Shown here: positions 11,375 through 22,781 of the stretch, piece after piece | Layout of the letters: the number at the start of each line of letters is the position of its first letter | How positions within the stretch are numbered: position 1 is the stretch's first letter | Assembly (NCBI GenBank): GCA_014529385.2 | Contig: CM043958.1 | Location: 124,508,817-124,572,816 of the forward strand | Origin: Adiantum capillus-veneris | Lineage: Eukaryota; Streptophyta; Polypodiopsida; Polypodiales; Pteridaceae | Direction of reading: 5' to 3' | Length of the DNA: 64,000 nucleotides | The notes under the pieces: generated by a model | What the model was told of the DNA's origin: nothing | What the model saw: the letters and a program-made list of their open reading frames with translations, nothing else | Databases searched by the model: none | Program-made: the position numbers and the translations under genes

Positions 11375-11562
11375 TGAAGAGGATTGGGGAGCACCACAGA
11401 CGGAGAGTGCGAGAGAGAGAAGTAGACACACACACGATGTGGGTGGGGAGACTCAAAGAGTGAGCAACCCCCTATACACTTATGCTATGTATAAGGTATA
11501 CAAGTCAGTGGGCGCCCAGAATCTGGGCGGTCGAGCAAGGCACAGACGCCTATACCCCAACA
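11375..11562 (-). repeat. Copia 5' LTR
   Basis: 188 bp, the same limits as the left LTR, followed on the right by the target duplication CACTT. It contains CTATGTATAAGG, a candidate TATA region. Confidence 0.95.
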
Positions 11563-11567
11563 CACTT

Positions 11568-13859
11568 GACCCTGATACTAACCAGATTCAGTTTTCAAGA
11601 TCTTCTCTCTCGAGTTATCTCCAAGTATTGAGCTTGATTTTTATCAAGTCTTGCAAGACCAAACAATTTCCTAATAAGTCTATCAGCTGCAAAATCCTTG
11701 GAAGAGTTTCCACTTGTTTGAGCCTATGTTGTCACAACAGTCACAAACACTACAAGCATACACAAGAAATGATTGTAAAGATTTTCTAGTCTCCATTTGA
11801 GAAAGTAACCAAAGGACCAATCTACAACCTTCAAATTTTGCAAGCTAAGTTTCTAGTAGCAAACACTATCCAAATGACTCCAAATTTTGCTAGCTATCTT
11901 TGGTATAGGTACTATATCCTTGGTTTCTAAAAATATCCAAAAAATATCTCTCTTTAGGGTAGGTACTGATAATTATTGTGCTTATTATCTCTGACCTCAA
12001 AATTGCACCATGGGTTACATAAATGGTCAAAGATCTATGAATCAAATTTCAACAAACTTGGACAAGTTTTGTACAATGTTTTTCCAATTTCAACAGTTTA
12101 TAGATGTTGATACTAAACAACTATCAATCTTAGTCAAAACTATTTCAATTCACTTGAAATTTGGCACATGCACTCTTTTACTATCATAGATCAAGGTCCC
12201 TTAAGGAAAAATACAAAAATCATATGTTTGGATCAATTGATAATAATCTTGATATTATCAAATAATCACACGATCTAAAATTAAGGTTTTCTTCCAAGTT
12301 TCTTCAATAGGGTTTTTTTCCTTATGAATAGGTCTTTGAACAAGTTTCAAAAAGTTTGGGCAAATGTTCAAGTTTCTTGCCCACCTTTTGTAGTTGTAGT
12401 TGGGATGTTAGCGAAATTTTGGCATAAATTGCACTCAATAGCTCCCAATACCACCAAACTTGAAATATAAGATTACCATACAATGGTCTAGTGATGATAT
12501 AACACGTGCTATGCACAAATGATTAAAAAATGGCAATTTTGAAGACCAAAATAATAATTTTGATTATTATGATGGTGCCCAAATTTGCAAGTTTTTCAAC
12601 TTTTGGTGGTTCCCACAACTAGTCCAAGGTATTTTAAGGTCTTTCAACAAGTTTGAGCCAACTTTGATATACGCACCATCACTTGCCAGCTAATCAAAGA
12701 TAAAAGAAGATCTTGCACTATTTGTAGCTCAAATGATAAAAAATTATTAATCCTTCATAAAACATATTTTGCTTCACTCTGGCAAGCTCAACGCTTATCC
12801 TCAAGCCCAATTTTAGCCTCCAAAATATTATCTTAATTATTATATTTTGACCTAATCTGGTACTTTTTGCAATTTTGATGGTAGACAAGTCTTGTACAAT
12901 GTATTTCAAGTTCTTTTGGCAATAAGGTCAAATTTGCATGTAGATATCATACACGTTATAATAAGCCATATTTTTGCAAACCTTTGAAAATTTTCTCGCA
13001 TTCAAGTTTGAAGATACCACAATGCTCCCACAAGATCAATTTGCGACTTAAAGCACTGTTTGGTGACCTTTTGAGCTTACCTTAAAAGTCCGTAACCTAA
13101 AACTCTTAAAATCAGAGACACGGCATCATTGATGAACCTTTAGAGAATAAGCTACATTGGAAAACCAAGTTGGTGATTACTTAACCTACTCTTAATCAAA
13201 ACACAATATGGGTAGTGGAATGTGTCCATAATCACTATATATATATTTTTAAATTATTTAGTGTCAACTTTTAGACTATGACATAGTTCAACTAATCAAT
13301 CACTCACAAAACAACTTAATCTAATCCTACAGGGTCCTTTGTGAGTACGACTACTCCTAAGTCATCTCTACACAGTCAAAGACAATGCTTTTTAACAATG
13401 CAATTTTTTTTTAAAGATGATGGTTTTCTCTAAGTAAACCTAGAGGAAGCAATGGACAATGATCAACAACTTTAAAATTGAAGGAATCTTTTATTGGATG
13501 TGATAAAATTTAAATTGTCAGAGAAGCATTCAAATTTAAAGTTACAAGAGGAAAATTTACAAAATGGTCATTTTTCAAAATTTATCTTCTTTTATTGGTT
13601 TTTTGTGATACTTTCTTTCACAATATTTTTTATCTTACTTCATTACATTAATCATCCTAAAAAATTAACACTTTTTTATGTATCTAAAAAAGAACATATA
13701 CATAACCAAGAGAGCACTCAATGGAGATAGAGGCTTAAATATCCTTCTTCACTTTCACTAGCAAAATGATAAGACGATCAACAAAACATAAGAAGGGAAA
13801 TACAACATAAAGAGATAATTGTGTACAATGGTGAATGTGAAACTACCAATGAGTGAGGT
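11568..13859. other. A+T-rich intergenic DNA, no gene
   Basis: Some 2.3 kb of A+T-rich sequence. Frames are short (up to 78 codons) and of low complexity. No LTR pair, domain or RNA gene was found. Confidence 0.5.
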
Positions 13860-14030
13860 AGCAATCTACAAATGGTATACATGTACTGTTAAAAACCTGG
13901 CAAATTGGCTCACTCTTGAACAAGTGGCTCCATGGATGTATACCTGTCCAAAAACACTATAAACTTGTGAACCTGCTACCTGCGAGCTATACCTAGGTCA
14001 AGCTATATCTACAAATGCATACATAGCATA
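13860..14030 (-). repeat. Fragment of copia leader
   Basis: GGCTCACTCTTGAACAAGTGGCTCC, TGTCCAAAAAC and GTGAACCTGCTACCTGC match, with divergence, the leader of the copia element at about 10710-10800. No LTR accompanies it, so it is a broken relative. Confidence 0.55.
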
Positions 14031-14319
14031 GCCACACAAAATCATGTTGAAATAACTCTCTGGAATTCCCCACACATTCATACATGAGTGTTGCATGTGT
14101 TGCATAATCTTCTCGATACAAAAATCATGCAACCTATGAGCAAACTACCTGCAATTTGGAAGACTACCTTGTCGGTCGGGAAAGTTGTCGACTAAAAACT
14201 AGACACAAAGTATAACTAGCTACCTATGGTCATAAACTCTATCCAAGAGTTGAGCGGCTCAAGGGAAAATGATCTTGGGAACGGTCTGCTAGAAACGTAT
14301 GTGTTGGTGTGGGGTCAAA

Positions 14320-16157
14320 AGTTAGAAAATTGGAATCATCAAATCCAAAACACCATCAAGGGGGGGTGGAGCACGCCATCAAGGATACCCGATGGAGTTG
14401 AGCCGCTTGGATGCGGGCTAGACAGAGCCAATACCACTCTCGCTTGATCTATCTCTAGGTAAGTAAAAATCAAGAAACTGGGGGAAATTGTTGGAGAGAA
14501 ACTGCTCTAGAATGGGCGAGAGGGGGACGTCATGGCAAAGCTACGCAGACCATAAAGACTTGTATGCTTTTAAATGCATGGATGCTCAAGAAGTGCAATT
14601 CCTATTGGTAGACAAGTACATTAGAGTGTACACGATCATTGAATCAAATGAGTTGAAAAGATATACTTATGTGGGATCTTTGATCTCCACATACTACACT
14701 CAATTGAGTGTAAGCCTACCAAGAAGGTTTGAGACTAACCCACAGAGATTTGAGATCCAAAATGTGATAAGAATAGGATTCAATGAACCTAGAGAACGTA
14801 CATATGTTCTAGGGGATCAACTTATAGAATCAAAGGGGTCATAAACTTCTTATCCATGGAATCCAAGATTTCAATCTTATGAGCCAAACAAGAGAATATA
14901 CCACTATAATGTGGCTGATAGGACCACAATTTGGAGATAGAGACCTAGAGAGAGTGATGAAAAGTATTCTATCTAGATTCCCTACATGAGTGTACAAGAT
15001 GGGAATAGAATCCTCGATGAGAGATCCTGGAATGATTAGATATAAGGACAAACTACAAAAGATGAGATCATCACAAGTTCCTCAGTGAACATGATAGGCA
15101 TTCCATCAAGTTTAAGTAGTTATAGATTTTATAGTAGATTGCTCCTAACAACATGGTAAAAAGAGACCAGGATCAAAAATCCATGAATGAAAAAAGCAAT
15201 GAAGAGAAATTACTTGAGATTAAACCAACAAAAATTGACATCAAATCCATTAGGACCCGACATAAGTCTTAGAAGGCCAAAAGGAGAAGATGAGATCCAA
15301 ATGAGATGTGTTACACAAAACCATGGTAGCAAAGATCTCTCAACCTCAAGAATAGCTAAACCAACACTATGCAAAAGAAACTTTTGTTGTGGAAACAACC
15401 AAAACCTCAACAGCTAGTTCAAAAGGATCGATCTTGCTAGACAAAGTTTTGGAGTCATTAGATGCCAAATTGCAAGCATATGAAGCTACCTTAAAGTTTG
15501 ACAAAACATTAGAGAAAAGATGGATTACTTATCCTTATTCAAAAGTTGAGAAAAAAAGGTGAAAAATGTGTAAAAGTTTGATAGAAACTACACACGAACT
15601 AATGGAACCTATCCAAATCATTCCACACATCTAGACAAAACGGAATAAAGTTGAGCAAGAACCACAAAAGGAAGTGGAGAAAAAACCCCACCACAAACTA
15701 TCAATGATCCAAAGATTCAAGGTGGAAAATAAGTGGTTGTAAGCACCACAAGTCACAGTAGATCAATTTTGGATACAAGCAACACATATGATAGTACACA
15801 ATATACGATGGCACCTATTCAAGAGATTGAGGAGCCATGATTGCACAAATTATGGGACAACCTAACAATTCAACCCAATCCTCAAGATAAGTTTAAATCA
15901 TGCACATGAAAGCCTAGAGATCTAGTAATTTTACGGTTATATGGTTATGTAGCATCCAAGGATAGAAAAACATGCATCTTGAAGGCCCTACCCTCATGTA
16001 TAGGAGATCATGAAGTCAAATCAACGGTGATATTTGTACCCTCAAACATAGGAGATCATGAATTCAAATCAAAGATGAGATTTGTACCCTCACAATGGAA
16101 AAATATGCCTAAGATGATCCATTCAAGCAGTTTACAAGAGTTACTAACTACTCAGAT
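14320..16157 (+). mobile_element. Family E copy A: decayed Ty3 gag-side segment and protease-upstream segment
   Basis: From AACACCATCAAGGG at about 14349 onward it matches family E copies B (24.4-25.1 kb) and C (28.35-29.05 kb). It then jumps near 15065-15075 to sequence matching 26.3-26.8 kb, lacking the part seen in B at 25.15-26.3 kb. The open frame 14488-14844 includes LLVDKYIRVYTI and FNEPRERTYVLGDQLIES, shared at protein level with B. A second frame, 15187-15417, matches 26414-26617. The chromovirus element begins at 16158. Confidence 0.75.
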
Positions 16158-17060
16158 TGTAATGGCCTATGAACTTTAAGAATGGTGGAATTAAGAGAAT
16201 TAGACTGAGCATTTTTGTGAGATTACTTTGAGAATATGGAGGGTGAACTTAATTGATGGTAGCAACAGAAACATAGTACGTAATTAACTTGTCATGAAAA
16301 ATACTTTTGCAAGAGAGAGAGTATTAGAGAACATGAAAATAGATGAGGACTGGATTTACTTTGAGCCCTTCCCTCAAAGAGGTCCCTCCTCCCATCGAAG
16401 AGAGACCTCTTTGATATTTTTTATTATTTACCTGCCTCTGACTGAGACAAAGAACTTTATGAACTTTAAGAATGGTGGAATTAAGAGAATTAGACTGAGC
16501 ATTTTTGTGAGATTACTTTGAGAATATGGAGGTGTGAACTTAATTGATGGTAGCAACAGAAACATAGTACGTAAATTAACTTGTCATGAAAAATACTTTT
16601 GCAAGAGAGAGAGTATTAGAGAACATGAAAATAGATGAGGACTGGATTTACTTGGAGCCGTTCCCTCCTCCCATCAAGAGAGACCTCTTGTATTATTTTA
16701 TTATTTCCTTTGGACATGTGTCCTCTTTTTTCTCTTTGAGAGAAAGAACTTTATTATGCTTGGTCAGGATTCCCACCTCAAGATCAGCCCTAGCTTGCCT
16801 AAGGTCAAAGGACTTTTGAACACTAACTTTTGGAGGTCCTTAATGAAGCTAACCCTACGGTCTTTAAGCTCCAATAGTTAGCATTGCTCTTTGAAAGACC
16901 ATCTCTCATTTGGGCCCCTTTACCATTGGCCTCGTGTTGAGATAGATCCATAAGCGCATGTCTATATTCTAACCCTTGTTCTCGTTTATTATCCCACATT
17001 AAATGATCAATTTAATATGAGAAAATCATCTGGGTTGGTTAGATATTAGATTTTATGACA
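16158..17060 (-). repeat. Chromovirus 3' LTR with internal duplication and deletions
   Basis: 903 bp, beginning TGTAATGG and ending TTTTATGACA on the plus strand. Relative to the 5' LTR it lacks two middle stretches (corresponding to about 21570-22090 and 22160-22480). It has gained a direct duplication of about 290 bp: TATGAACTTTAAGAATGGTGG occurs at 16168 and again near 16458. Small frames starting MKNTFARERVLENMK (16294 and 16586) are products of that duplication, not genes. Confidence 0.9.
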
Positions 17061-17076
17061 TTACCTCTCCCTTGAA
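17061..17076 (-). other. Chromovirus polypurine tract
   Basis: The minus strand reads TTCAAGGGAGAGGTAA immediately before the LTR start TGTCATAAAA. The preceding GAGGACGACTATGATT-like sequence is typical of the end of Ty3 pol. Confidence 0.85.
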
Positions 17077-17339
17077 ATCATAGTCGTCCTCGACTATGAG
17101 GTAAAAGAGATAAAGCCATAGTCATTAGTCAATTTTTCTTAGCAGATAGAGGATCCCTTATTACCCTACGACATCATTCCAAGATAGATGACTAATACAT
17201 TTGGTTCTTGGGAGACATAGCAGCCGCAAGCATGTATGCTCTTTAGTCCATCTCAACCTCTCGACATTATGTCTTTAAAGTCAGAGTCAGTAGCATACTC
17301 ATCTATCATAGAAAATAGATCATTGTGAGTTGCTATGGA

Positions 17340-18000
17340 CACAACATTAAATTTTGGTCATTGTGAAAGTTCATCAGCCACTTGATTGTGCTTACCAGTA
17401 ATGTGAGCAATGTGGAAATTAAATTGCGAAAGAAAATTTGACCACCTCATTTGTTTGTCGAAAACTCGGGGGGTTCACTATGTGTAAAACTATCATATCG
17501 CGTGCGTTCAAGACATGTTGGTAAAACCCCTTACATGTGAATTTTGTTAAGAATATAATGTACCCTTTTCTTTTAAAATCTGTAAGTTTTTTTTATATTT
17601 GAAAAAATAATGCCCTTATGTATATATATTTTTGTAACTTTCAAGAACTTTAAATACCCTTCTGTTGAACTCACGTGATAGGTTACATTTTTATTAAGTG
17701 ACCTCCCCGGGGTCGGAAAGCTTTTTTTGTGTCATGAAGTACTTGAGACTTTGATGTTCTATTTTTAAAATGAATGGAGTCCCCAATAGATAGTGCTTCC
17801 ATGTGTCTAGGGCATGTAGAACAACTAAAATCTCTTTCTCATAAATTCCCAAGACCCGCTCATCTGTATTGAGCCTTCTGGTCTCATATGCTATAACATG
17901 ACCTTCTTGAAACAAGACTGCTCCAAGGCAATCACCACAAGCATCACATTGGACCTCAAATAGCTTTGAGAGATCCGGAAGCATAAGGACTGGTTGAGAG
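17340..18000 (-). pseudogene. Ty3 RNase H, split by a small TIR element
   Basis: The N-terminal part (17721-17984) reads FEVQCDACGDCLGAVLFQEG, then VIAYETRRLN, YEKEILVVLHALDTWKHYLL and HQSLKYFMTQKKLSD. The first catalytic Asp is present. The C-terminal part resumes at 17340-17460 with QMRWSNFLSQFNFHIAHI and a GKHNQVAD block. The two are separated by the 246-bp element at 17466-17711. Removing it with one target copy rejoins LSD to KQMRW in frame. Expected function: degrade template RNA. Confidence 0.9.
17466..17711. mobile_element. MITE-like terminal-inverted-repeat element (9-bp TSD)
   Basis: 246 bp inserted in the RNase H coding sequence. Flanks GTCGAAAAC (17457-17465) and GTCGGAAAG (17712-17720) are 9-bp target duplications matching at 7 of 9 bases. 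The ends form imperfect inverted repeats about 45 bp long: the left begins TCGGGGGGTTCACTATG; the complement of the right begins CCCGGGGAGGTCACTT; further in, CTATCA...CGTG.GTTCAA is shared. There is no coding capacity. The 9-bp duplication suggests a Mutator-type (MULE) origin, by inference. Confidence 0.8.
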
Positions 18001-18029
18001 GTAAGCTTCTCTTTGAGCTTGTCAAAATA

Positions 18030-18840
18030 TTATTGCTCCTTAGCAGTCCATGAATACTTGACGTTCTTCTTTGTTAAGTCATGTAATGGTCCTGCTATTT
18101 GAGAAAATTTTGCTATGAAGCATCTAGAGTATGCACACATACCAATAAAGCTTCTTAGCTCATGTAGATTCCTTGGATTAGGCCATGCTTTTACTACCTC
18201 TAACTTTGATGGATCCATACGGATACCACATTGAGAGATAATATGACCTAAGTATTGAATCTCTTGAGGGAAAAATTTTCTTTTCTTTTGGTTGAGAAAA
18301 AGCTTGTTCTCCCTCAATGCTTGAAAAATCACTTGGAGATGCCGCTTGTGTTCCTCCAAGGACTTGGAATAGATGATGATATTATCAAAGAGCACTCCAG
18401 TGAGCTTGAGGTAGGGTCTTAATATTTTCTCGATCCATCAAATGATTGAATGTGGCAGGTGGATTGGTCAAGCCAAAAGGCATGACTAGATATTCATAAA
18501 GACCAAACGTTGTACAAAACGCGGTCTTTAGGATATCTTCCTCCACTATCCTTATTTGATGATAGCCACTTTTAAGGTCAATCCTACTCAAGTAGGTAGA
18601 GCCTTGTAGCTTATCAAGTAGATCTTCTACCCGAGCTACATGAAATTTGTTTTTGATAGTGATATGGTTAAGTGTGTGATAGCCCACACACATGTGGTAT
18701 GTACCATCTTTCTTCTACACTAAAAGGACTGTAGAACAAAAGGGAGAAGAGCTAGGCCTCACCATCACTTTGTCTACCAATTCTTGTACTTGCCTCATAA
18801 TCTCCTCTTGTTGATCTTGGGAAATTCAATAACGAGGGTT
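18030..18840 (-). pseudogene. Ty3 reverse transcriptase, inactive
   Basis: The minus strand at about 18420-18720 reads [45 protein letters not shown] and [16 protein letters not shown]. After a frameshift, 18030-18395 gives IIIYSKSLEEHKRHLQVI, QYLGHIIS and LRSFIGM. These are RT motifs in canonical order. The catalytic Y/F-x-D-D box reads F-D-N at about 18381-18389, losing an essential Asp. Stops lie in the finger region (18700-18840). It would copy element RNA to DNA if intact. Confidence 0.92.
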
Positions 18841-18891
18841 GTTAGGCAGTGAGCTTCCTGATAGGAGCTCAATTCGATGGTCATCATCCCC

Positions 18892-19134
18892 TCATTTTGG
18901 AGGTAAGTCCACAGGGATATCATCTATGAGCACATCTTGGAATCCTTTCAGAAAGCTAGACAAGTTTAACTCTTCTTGATTCCTACCATTTTCACTTGAT
19001 AAACCATTAGCATCATTAGTGGATTCTTTGACAAAAATCATGTACGCAAAAATCGAGCTTTTCATTGAGTTATCAAAGGCTGCTGGATTTACAAGTAGTA
19101 TAGTACGACCAAACTCATTAGCATCTATATACAT
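18892..19134 (-). pseudogene. Ty3 protease-RT linker
   Basis: Short frame ending in LKGFQDVLIDDIPVDLPPK, the typical F-x-D-V-x-x-x-x-P-x-x-LPP segment just upstream of Ty3 RT. It overlaps the end of the protease frame. Confidence 0.75.
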
Positions 19135-19627
19135 GTGCTTCCCCTGTAGGTGAAGTAGATTCTCCTTTCAGGGAACTTATGTTGGCAACCATGTGATCAA
19201 ACCATGGTGCCCCTAGGATAGCATCCTCATGTTGGAGAGGAGAGATAAAAAAGTCTTCTTTGTCGACATAGCTTTCGACATGAAGCCTCAACTTCCCAAT
19301 CAAGGGAGTAACGGCGGCTTGTTGTCCCTTGAAAGTATTGTCAATCGTTACAATATCTCCCATCTTGAAAGCTTGAATGCCCAAATTGGTGGCCAACTCC
19401 ATTGATATGAAGTTGTGAGTAGAGCCAGGGTCAAACAAGATGAAGGCATCATGCTCCCTTGCCTTTCCCCAAGCATAGGAGAAAGATGATCCTTTGCAAT
19501 GAGCATCCTCTTTTGGAGCTTCGATAGTGGAAGCTCCAGGAGTCTCATTGTGAGAATTTGTTTTGGGGCAAGAACGATAACCATGTCCTTGCTCCCCACA
19601 CTTAAACCATTTGTGATCCTTGCGCAA
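19118..19627 (-). pseudogene. Ty3 zinc knuckle and aspartic protease
   Basis: Residues 7-20 read WFKCGEQGHGYRSC, a CCHC knuckle whose first Cys is replaced. Residues 64-74 read LFDPGSTHNFI, the chromovirus protease active site D-S-G-S/A-T with Ser changed to Pro at about 19430. Downstream, AILGAPWFDHM near residue 136 matches the conserved ILG(M/D)PW strand. Both changes are expected to inactivate it. The reading frame overlaps the gag frame at 19348-20028, a frameshift within the original gag-pol. Confidence 0.88.
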
Positions 19628-19689
19628 AAAGTTTCAAGCTCTTCAAGAGAGACTTTATTTTTACCTTTGTAAAATCCTTTCTCCTTGGA

Positions 19690-20898
19690 CCAATTGTTGT
19701 TGTTGTTGTTGGAATGGCCTTGGGAAGAATTTTGGGCATTAAATTTTCCCTTTGCATCACTTTTGTCTTTATTTTCCATGGGCTTGACATTCCGTCTAGC
19801 CCCTTCTTGGAAACTGATGGGCGAAGCAACCATGGTATGGTGGATTACTTCTTTGATAGAACTAGGATGTTGAGAGTCAACATCCTCGGCCATCTCTTCA
19901 TGTAATCTTGCACAAAATTGTTGCTTTTGCTCAACAAAGTCTATCTTTTGAAAGACAATAGCCTTGAGATGTAAATCCCAAAACTTGTCCACATATTTGT
20001 GAATAGACTCACAAGAGAGATGCCTCAAACTCCGCCATCATTCGGTGAGAACTTTTTCCTTTGCATCGCTTGCAAGGAATTGCTTCATGATGGAAACTTG
20101 TAGAGTTTCCCATGTCTTTGGGACTTCACTGTTGCCATGAAGGCTATCCCACCATTGACGAGCCAATTTTTGGAAGTGCATAGCTACATAGTGAATCTTG
20201 AAGGACTCCGTGAAGTCCTCATCTCCAAAGGCCGCATCAAATTGTTGGATGAAGGCCAGCACTTTATCGGTAGCACCAAAGGTTCCATCATAGGTGAGAA
20301 AAGAGATACTCTTTCCTCCTTCTTTGAACTTCTTTAGCTTTTGTGACCTTTTCCATGCAGGGTAAGATTTGTGATGTCCTCCCCTCTTGTATTCTCTAGG
20401 AGAATAGCCATATCTTTCATTGGTAGAGGAGGAAGGTGAAGAAGAAGGAGAAGAGGGTGACCTCTTTCTTGCCATTTTCTTCCTTTGTTTCCTCTCTTCT
20501 CTTTTGGAGTGACGAGGAGAAGGACTATGGGTTAACCGTTTCCTCTTTGGAGGAGTTGGAAATTGTTTAGTCCGCCTTCTTCATGGAGCCACATCTTTGG
20601 TGCAACTTACGGATTCATTACTTTCTTGATCTTTGGATTCCTCCTCTCATATAGGAGAGAGTATTCTTTTGGGAGTTTCATCAAGCCTCCTAAGCTCTCT
20701 CTCCTCTTGGACAGGAAAGGAAATCCTAGAAGAAAAAAGTTGTTGAGTAACTTTGGCTTGTAAAGAGGGGCTGCCCATAGCTTGTTGCAACCTAGTAACA
20801 AGATAATTAACAAACATGGGGGCATCATCATTAGCACCTTCATGTGCAAAATCAAAGTTGTCAATGTTCATTCTAATCTCTTGGTTATAGTCAACCAT
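19690..20898 (-). pseudogene. Ty3 Gag in three frames
   Basis: The start at 20898 gives MVDYNQEIRMNIDNFDF, which ends at 20647. A Lys/Arg/Ser-rich segment and the capsid core follow at 20038-20475 (FLTYDGTFGATDKVLAFI, RQWWDSLHGNSEVPKTWE, the gag signature F-x-G ... A-x-x-W-W ... T-W). The capsid C-terminus follows at 19690-20028 (SIHKYVDKFWDLHLKA, then an Asn-rich NNNNNW linker). One stop and frame changes separate the parts. It would form the particle shell. Confidence 0.88.
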
Positions 20899-21297
20899 GT
20901 TAATTAAACTTATTATTTACTTATTGTATGCTTTGACAGTTCAAAATCTTAGTTGCTACTCCTCTTAGCCTTTGAAAATAGTCACTTACGTATCTACAAC
21001 CACGACTCAAATTGATTAATTATAGAGAGTAGTGGAGTGGGTCTAACATAGCCAAGTTGCCAAGGGATATCTCCTTTCAGACTTCTTATGGCTCAATAAT
21101 GGTAAAGCCGTAGTTAAGTCTAAGAAGACTCCATTATTAAGATCAAAGCTCCCAAGGCGTGCACCATATTCCACATAGTGGGCTCAACAAAACCAATAAT
21201 AGATACGAGTCCCACTTACCCTAATATAATTAACAAATCAACCATTAATAGGCTACTTAAGAACCTCTCTTCTTAGGCAAGAAAAGAGCAACCAAAT

Positions 21298-21309
21298 GCT
21301 CTGGTACCA
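21298..21309 (-). other. Primer-binding site, iMet type
   Basis: The minus strand reads TGGTACCAGAGC one base after the LTR end ...GCATTACA. It matches the initiator-Met tRNA complement TGGTATCAGAGC at 11 of 12 bases. It primes minus-strand synthesis. Confidence 0.9.
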
Positions 21310-21310
21310 G

Positions 21311-22058
21311 TGTAATGCAAATGGCCTATGAACTTTGAGAATGGCGGAATTAATATAATTAGAGTGAGCATTTTTGTGAGATTACTTTGAGAATATGGAG
21401 GAGGGTGAACTTAATTGATGGTAGCAACATAAACATAGTACATAATTAACTTGGCATGAACAATACTTTTTCAAGAGAGAGAGTATTAGAGAACATGAAA
21501 ATAGACGAGGATTGGATTTACTTGGAGATGGACCCCCTGCAAAACGCGTTTGTAATATAGATTCTCCCATCAAGAGAGACTTTGTTACAATGCAATCGTT
21601 GTGTTCCTTGTGACCTTGGTGATGCTATGAAGGTGGAAAGCTTCATGCATCACAAGCTTAACATAAACTTTGAAAAATTCATTAACTATCCCACGCCTCA
21701 GTCCTAAGGCCTCAAACACCTTCGATGGTGGAGAGAGCTAGCAGGGAATGAGAGTAGGAAAGAGGAAGAAGAAACATTCCATAGGAGAAAGAAATAGTTC
21801 CTCACTTATCATCACTCTTCTTGCTTATCATAGCATAATAGCATAGTAATGAATATGAAGAAGATGGAAAGCTTCAGCATTGAAGCATGGCTCTTCGTTG
21901 GATTTGCATTCCATAGCCAAGAGTGTTGGTGTAGACTCTCCACTTCTCAACAAATTTAGAGAAGGAGATAGAGCTCTTGCATTTTGTACTCCACACAATG
22001 AGAGAATGTGTGTGTGTGTGTGTGTGTGGGAGAGTATACCCCCTCTCATGCTTAGTCC

Positions 22059-22093
<35 letters not shown>

Positions 22094-22776
22094 ATTATTT
22101 TATTATTTCCTTTGGACATGTGTCCTCTTTTTTCTATTTGAGAGAAAGAACTTTATTATTTGTTTTTATGTATCTAAGTTCTCATTGGACCCCTTTAAAA
22201 CCTATCCAATAGCATTCAAACACATCATGAGGGCCACATGTGGAGGATCATTTGAACATGTGTCTTTTATACGTATTAAGTCATTTGGTTGATTGGAATA
22301 CTTCCAGGACTTATTCAATCAAGCATGGCATGTTCATGTCTCTTGGCATGTTCATGTCTCTTGAGAGTTATCTTTGAATTGAATACTTCAAGAACTTGAA
22401 TCATTTAAGCATGTGAGAAACACCTCAAGCTTTTGGGTAAAGTTCCCACTAAAACTGAGCAAGCCAAAAAGCACCTCATGCTTGGGCTGGATTCCCACCT
22501 CAAGGTAAGCCCTAGCTTACCTAAGGTCAAAGGACTTTTGAACACCAGCTTTTGGAGGTCCTTAATGAAGCTAACGCTATGGTCTTTAAGCTCCATTAGG
22601 TAGCATTTCTCTTTGACAGACCATCTCTCATTTGGACCCCTTTACCATTAGCCCATGTTGAGATAGATCCATAAGCACATGTCTATATTCTAACCCTTGT
22701 TCCCATTTATTATCCCAATTAAATGATCCGTTTAATATGAGAAAATCATTTGGGTTGGTGATTATATTTTATGACA
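21311..22776 (-). repeat. Chromovirus 5' LTR
   Basis: 1466 bp, TGTAATGC...TTTTATGACA on the plus strand. It holds a (GT)n block at 22009-22027 and (CT)n at 22062-22090. It is homologous to the 3' LTR and to four other LTR copies or parts in this window. Confidence 0.93.
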
Positions 22777-22781
22777 CATAT

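Larger units (their letters stand above)
8008..11562 (-). mobile_element. Non-autonomous Ty1-copia element with internal deletion
   Basis: Complete LTR element on the minus strand, 3555 bp, with identical 5-bp target duplications CACTT at 8003-8007 and 11563-11567. The two 188-bp LTRs differ at about 7 positions by my count (about 96% identity). A polypurine tract and a tRNA-iMet-like PBS lie where expected. The interior has a long leader, then gag, protease and a shortened pol in one frame broken by only two stops. Integrase and the catalytic part of RT are absent, so it would need enzymes from a relative to move. It sits in an LTR of another family. Confidence 0.95.
16158..22776 (-). mobile_element. 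Chromovirus-like Ty3-gypsy element, decayed, nested in family E
   Basis: Minus-strand LTR element of 6.6 kb with near-identical target duplications (CAGAT at 16153-16157, CATAT at 22777-22781). The order on the minus strand is 5' LTR, iMet-type PBS, gag in several frames, zinc knuckle, protease, RT, RNase H, polypurine tract, 3' LTR. No integrase or chromodomain is seen: only about 280 bp lie between the end of RNase H and the polypurine tract. The protease type (D-x-G-S-T-H-N-F-I-S) and PBS suit the chromovirus branch. Many stops, frameshifts and active-site changes make it inactive. Confidence 0.93.

Noticed and set aside
16294-16819. Paired ORFs MKNTFARERV... as duplicated small genes
   Set aside because: They lie within the LTR and its internal tandem duplication, are in LTR non-coding sequence, and are not preserved in other LTR copies.
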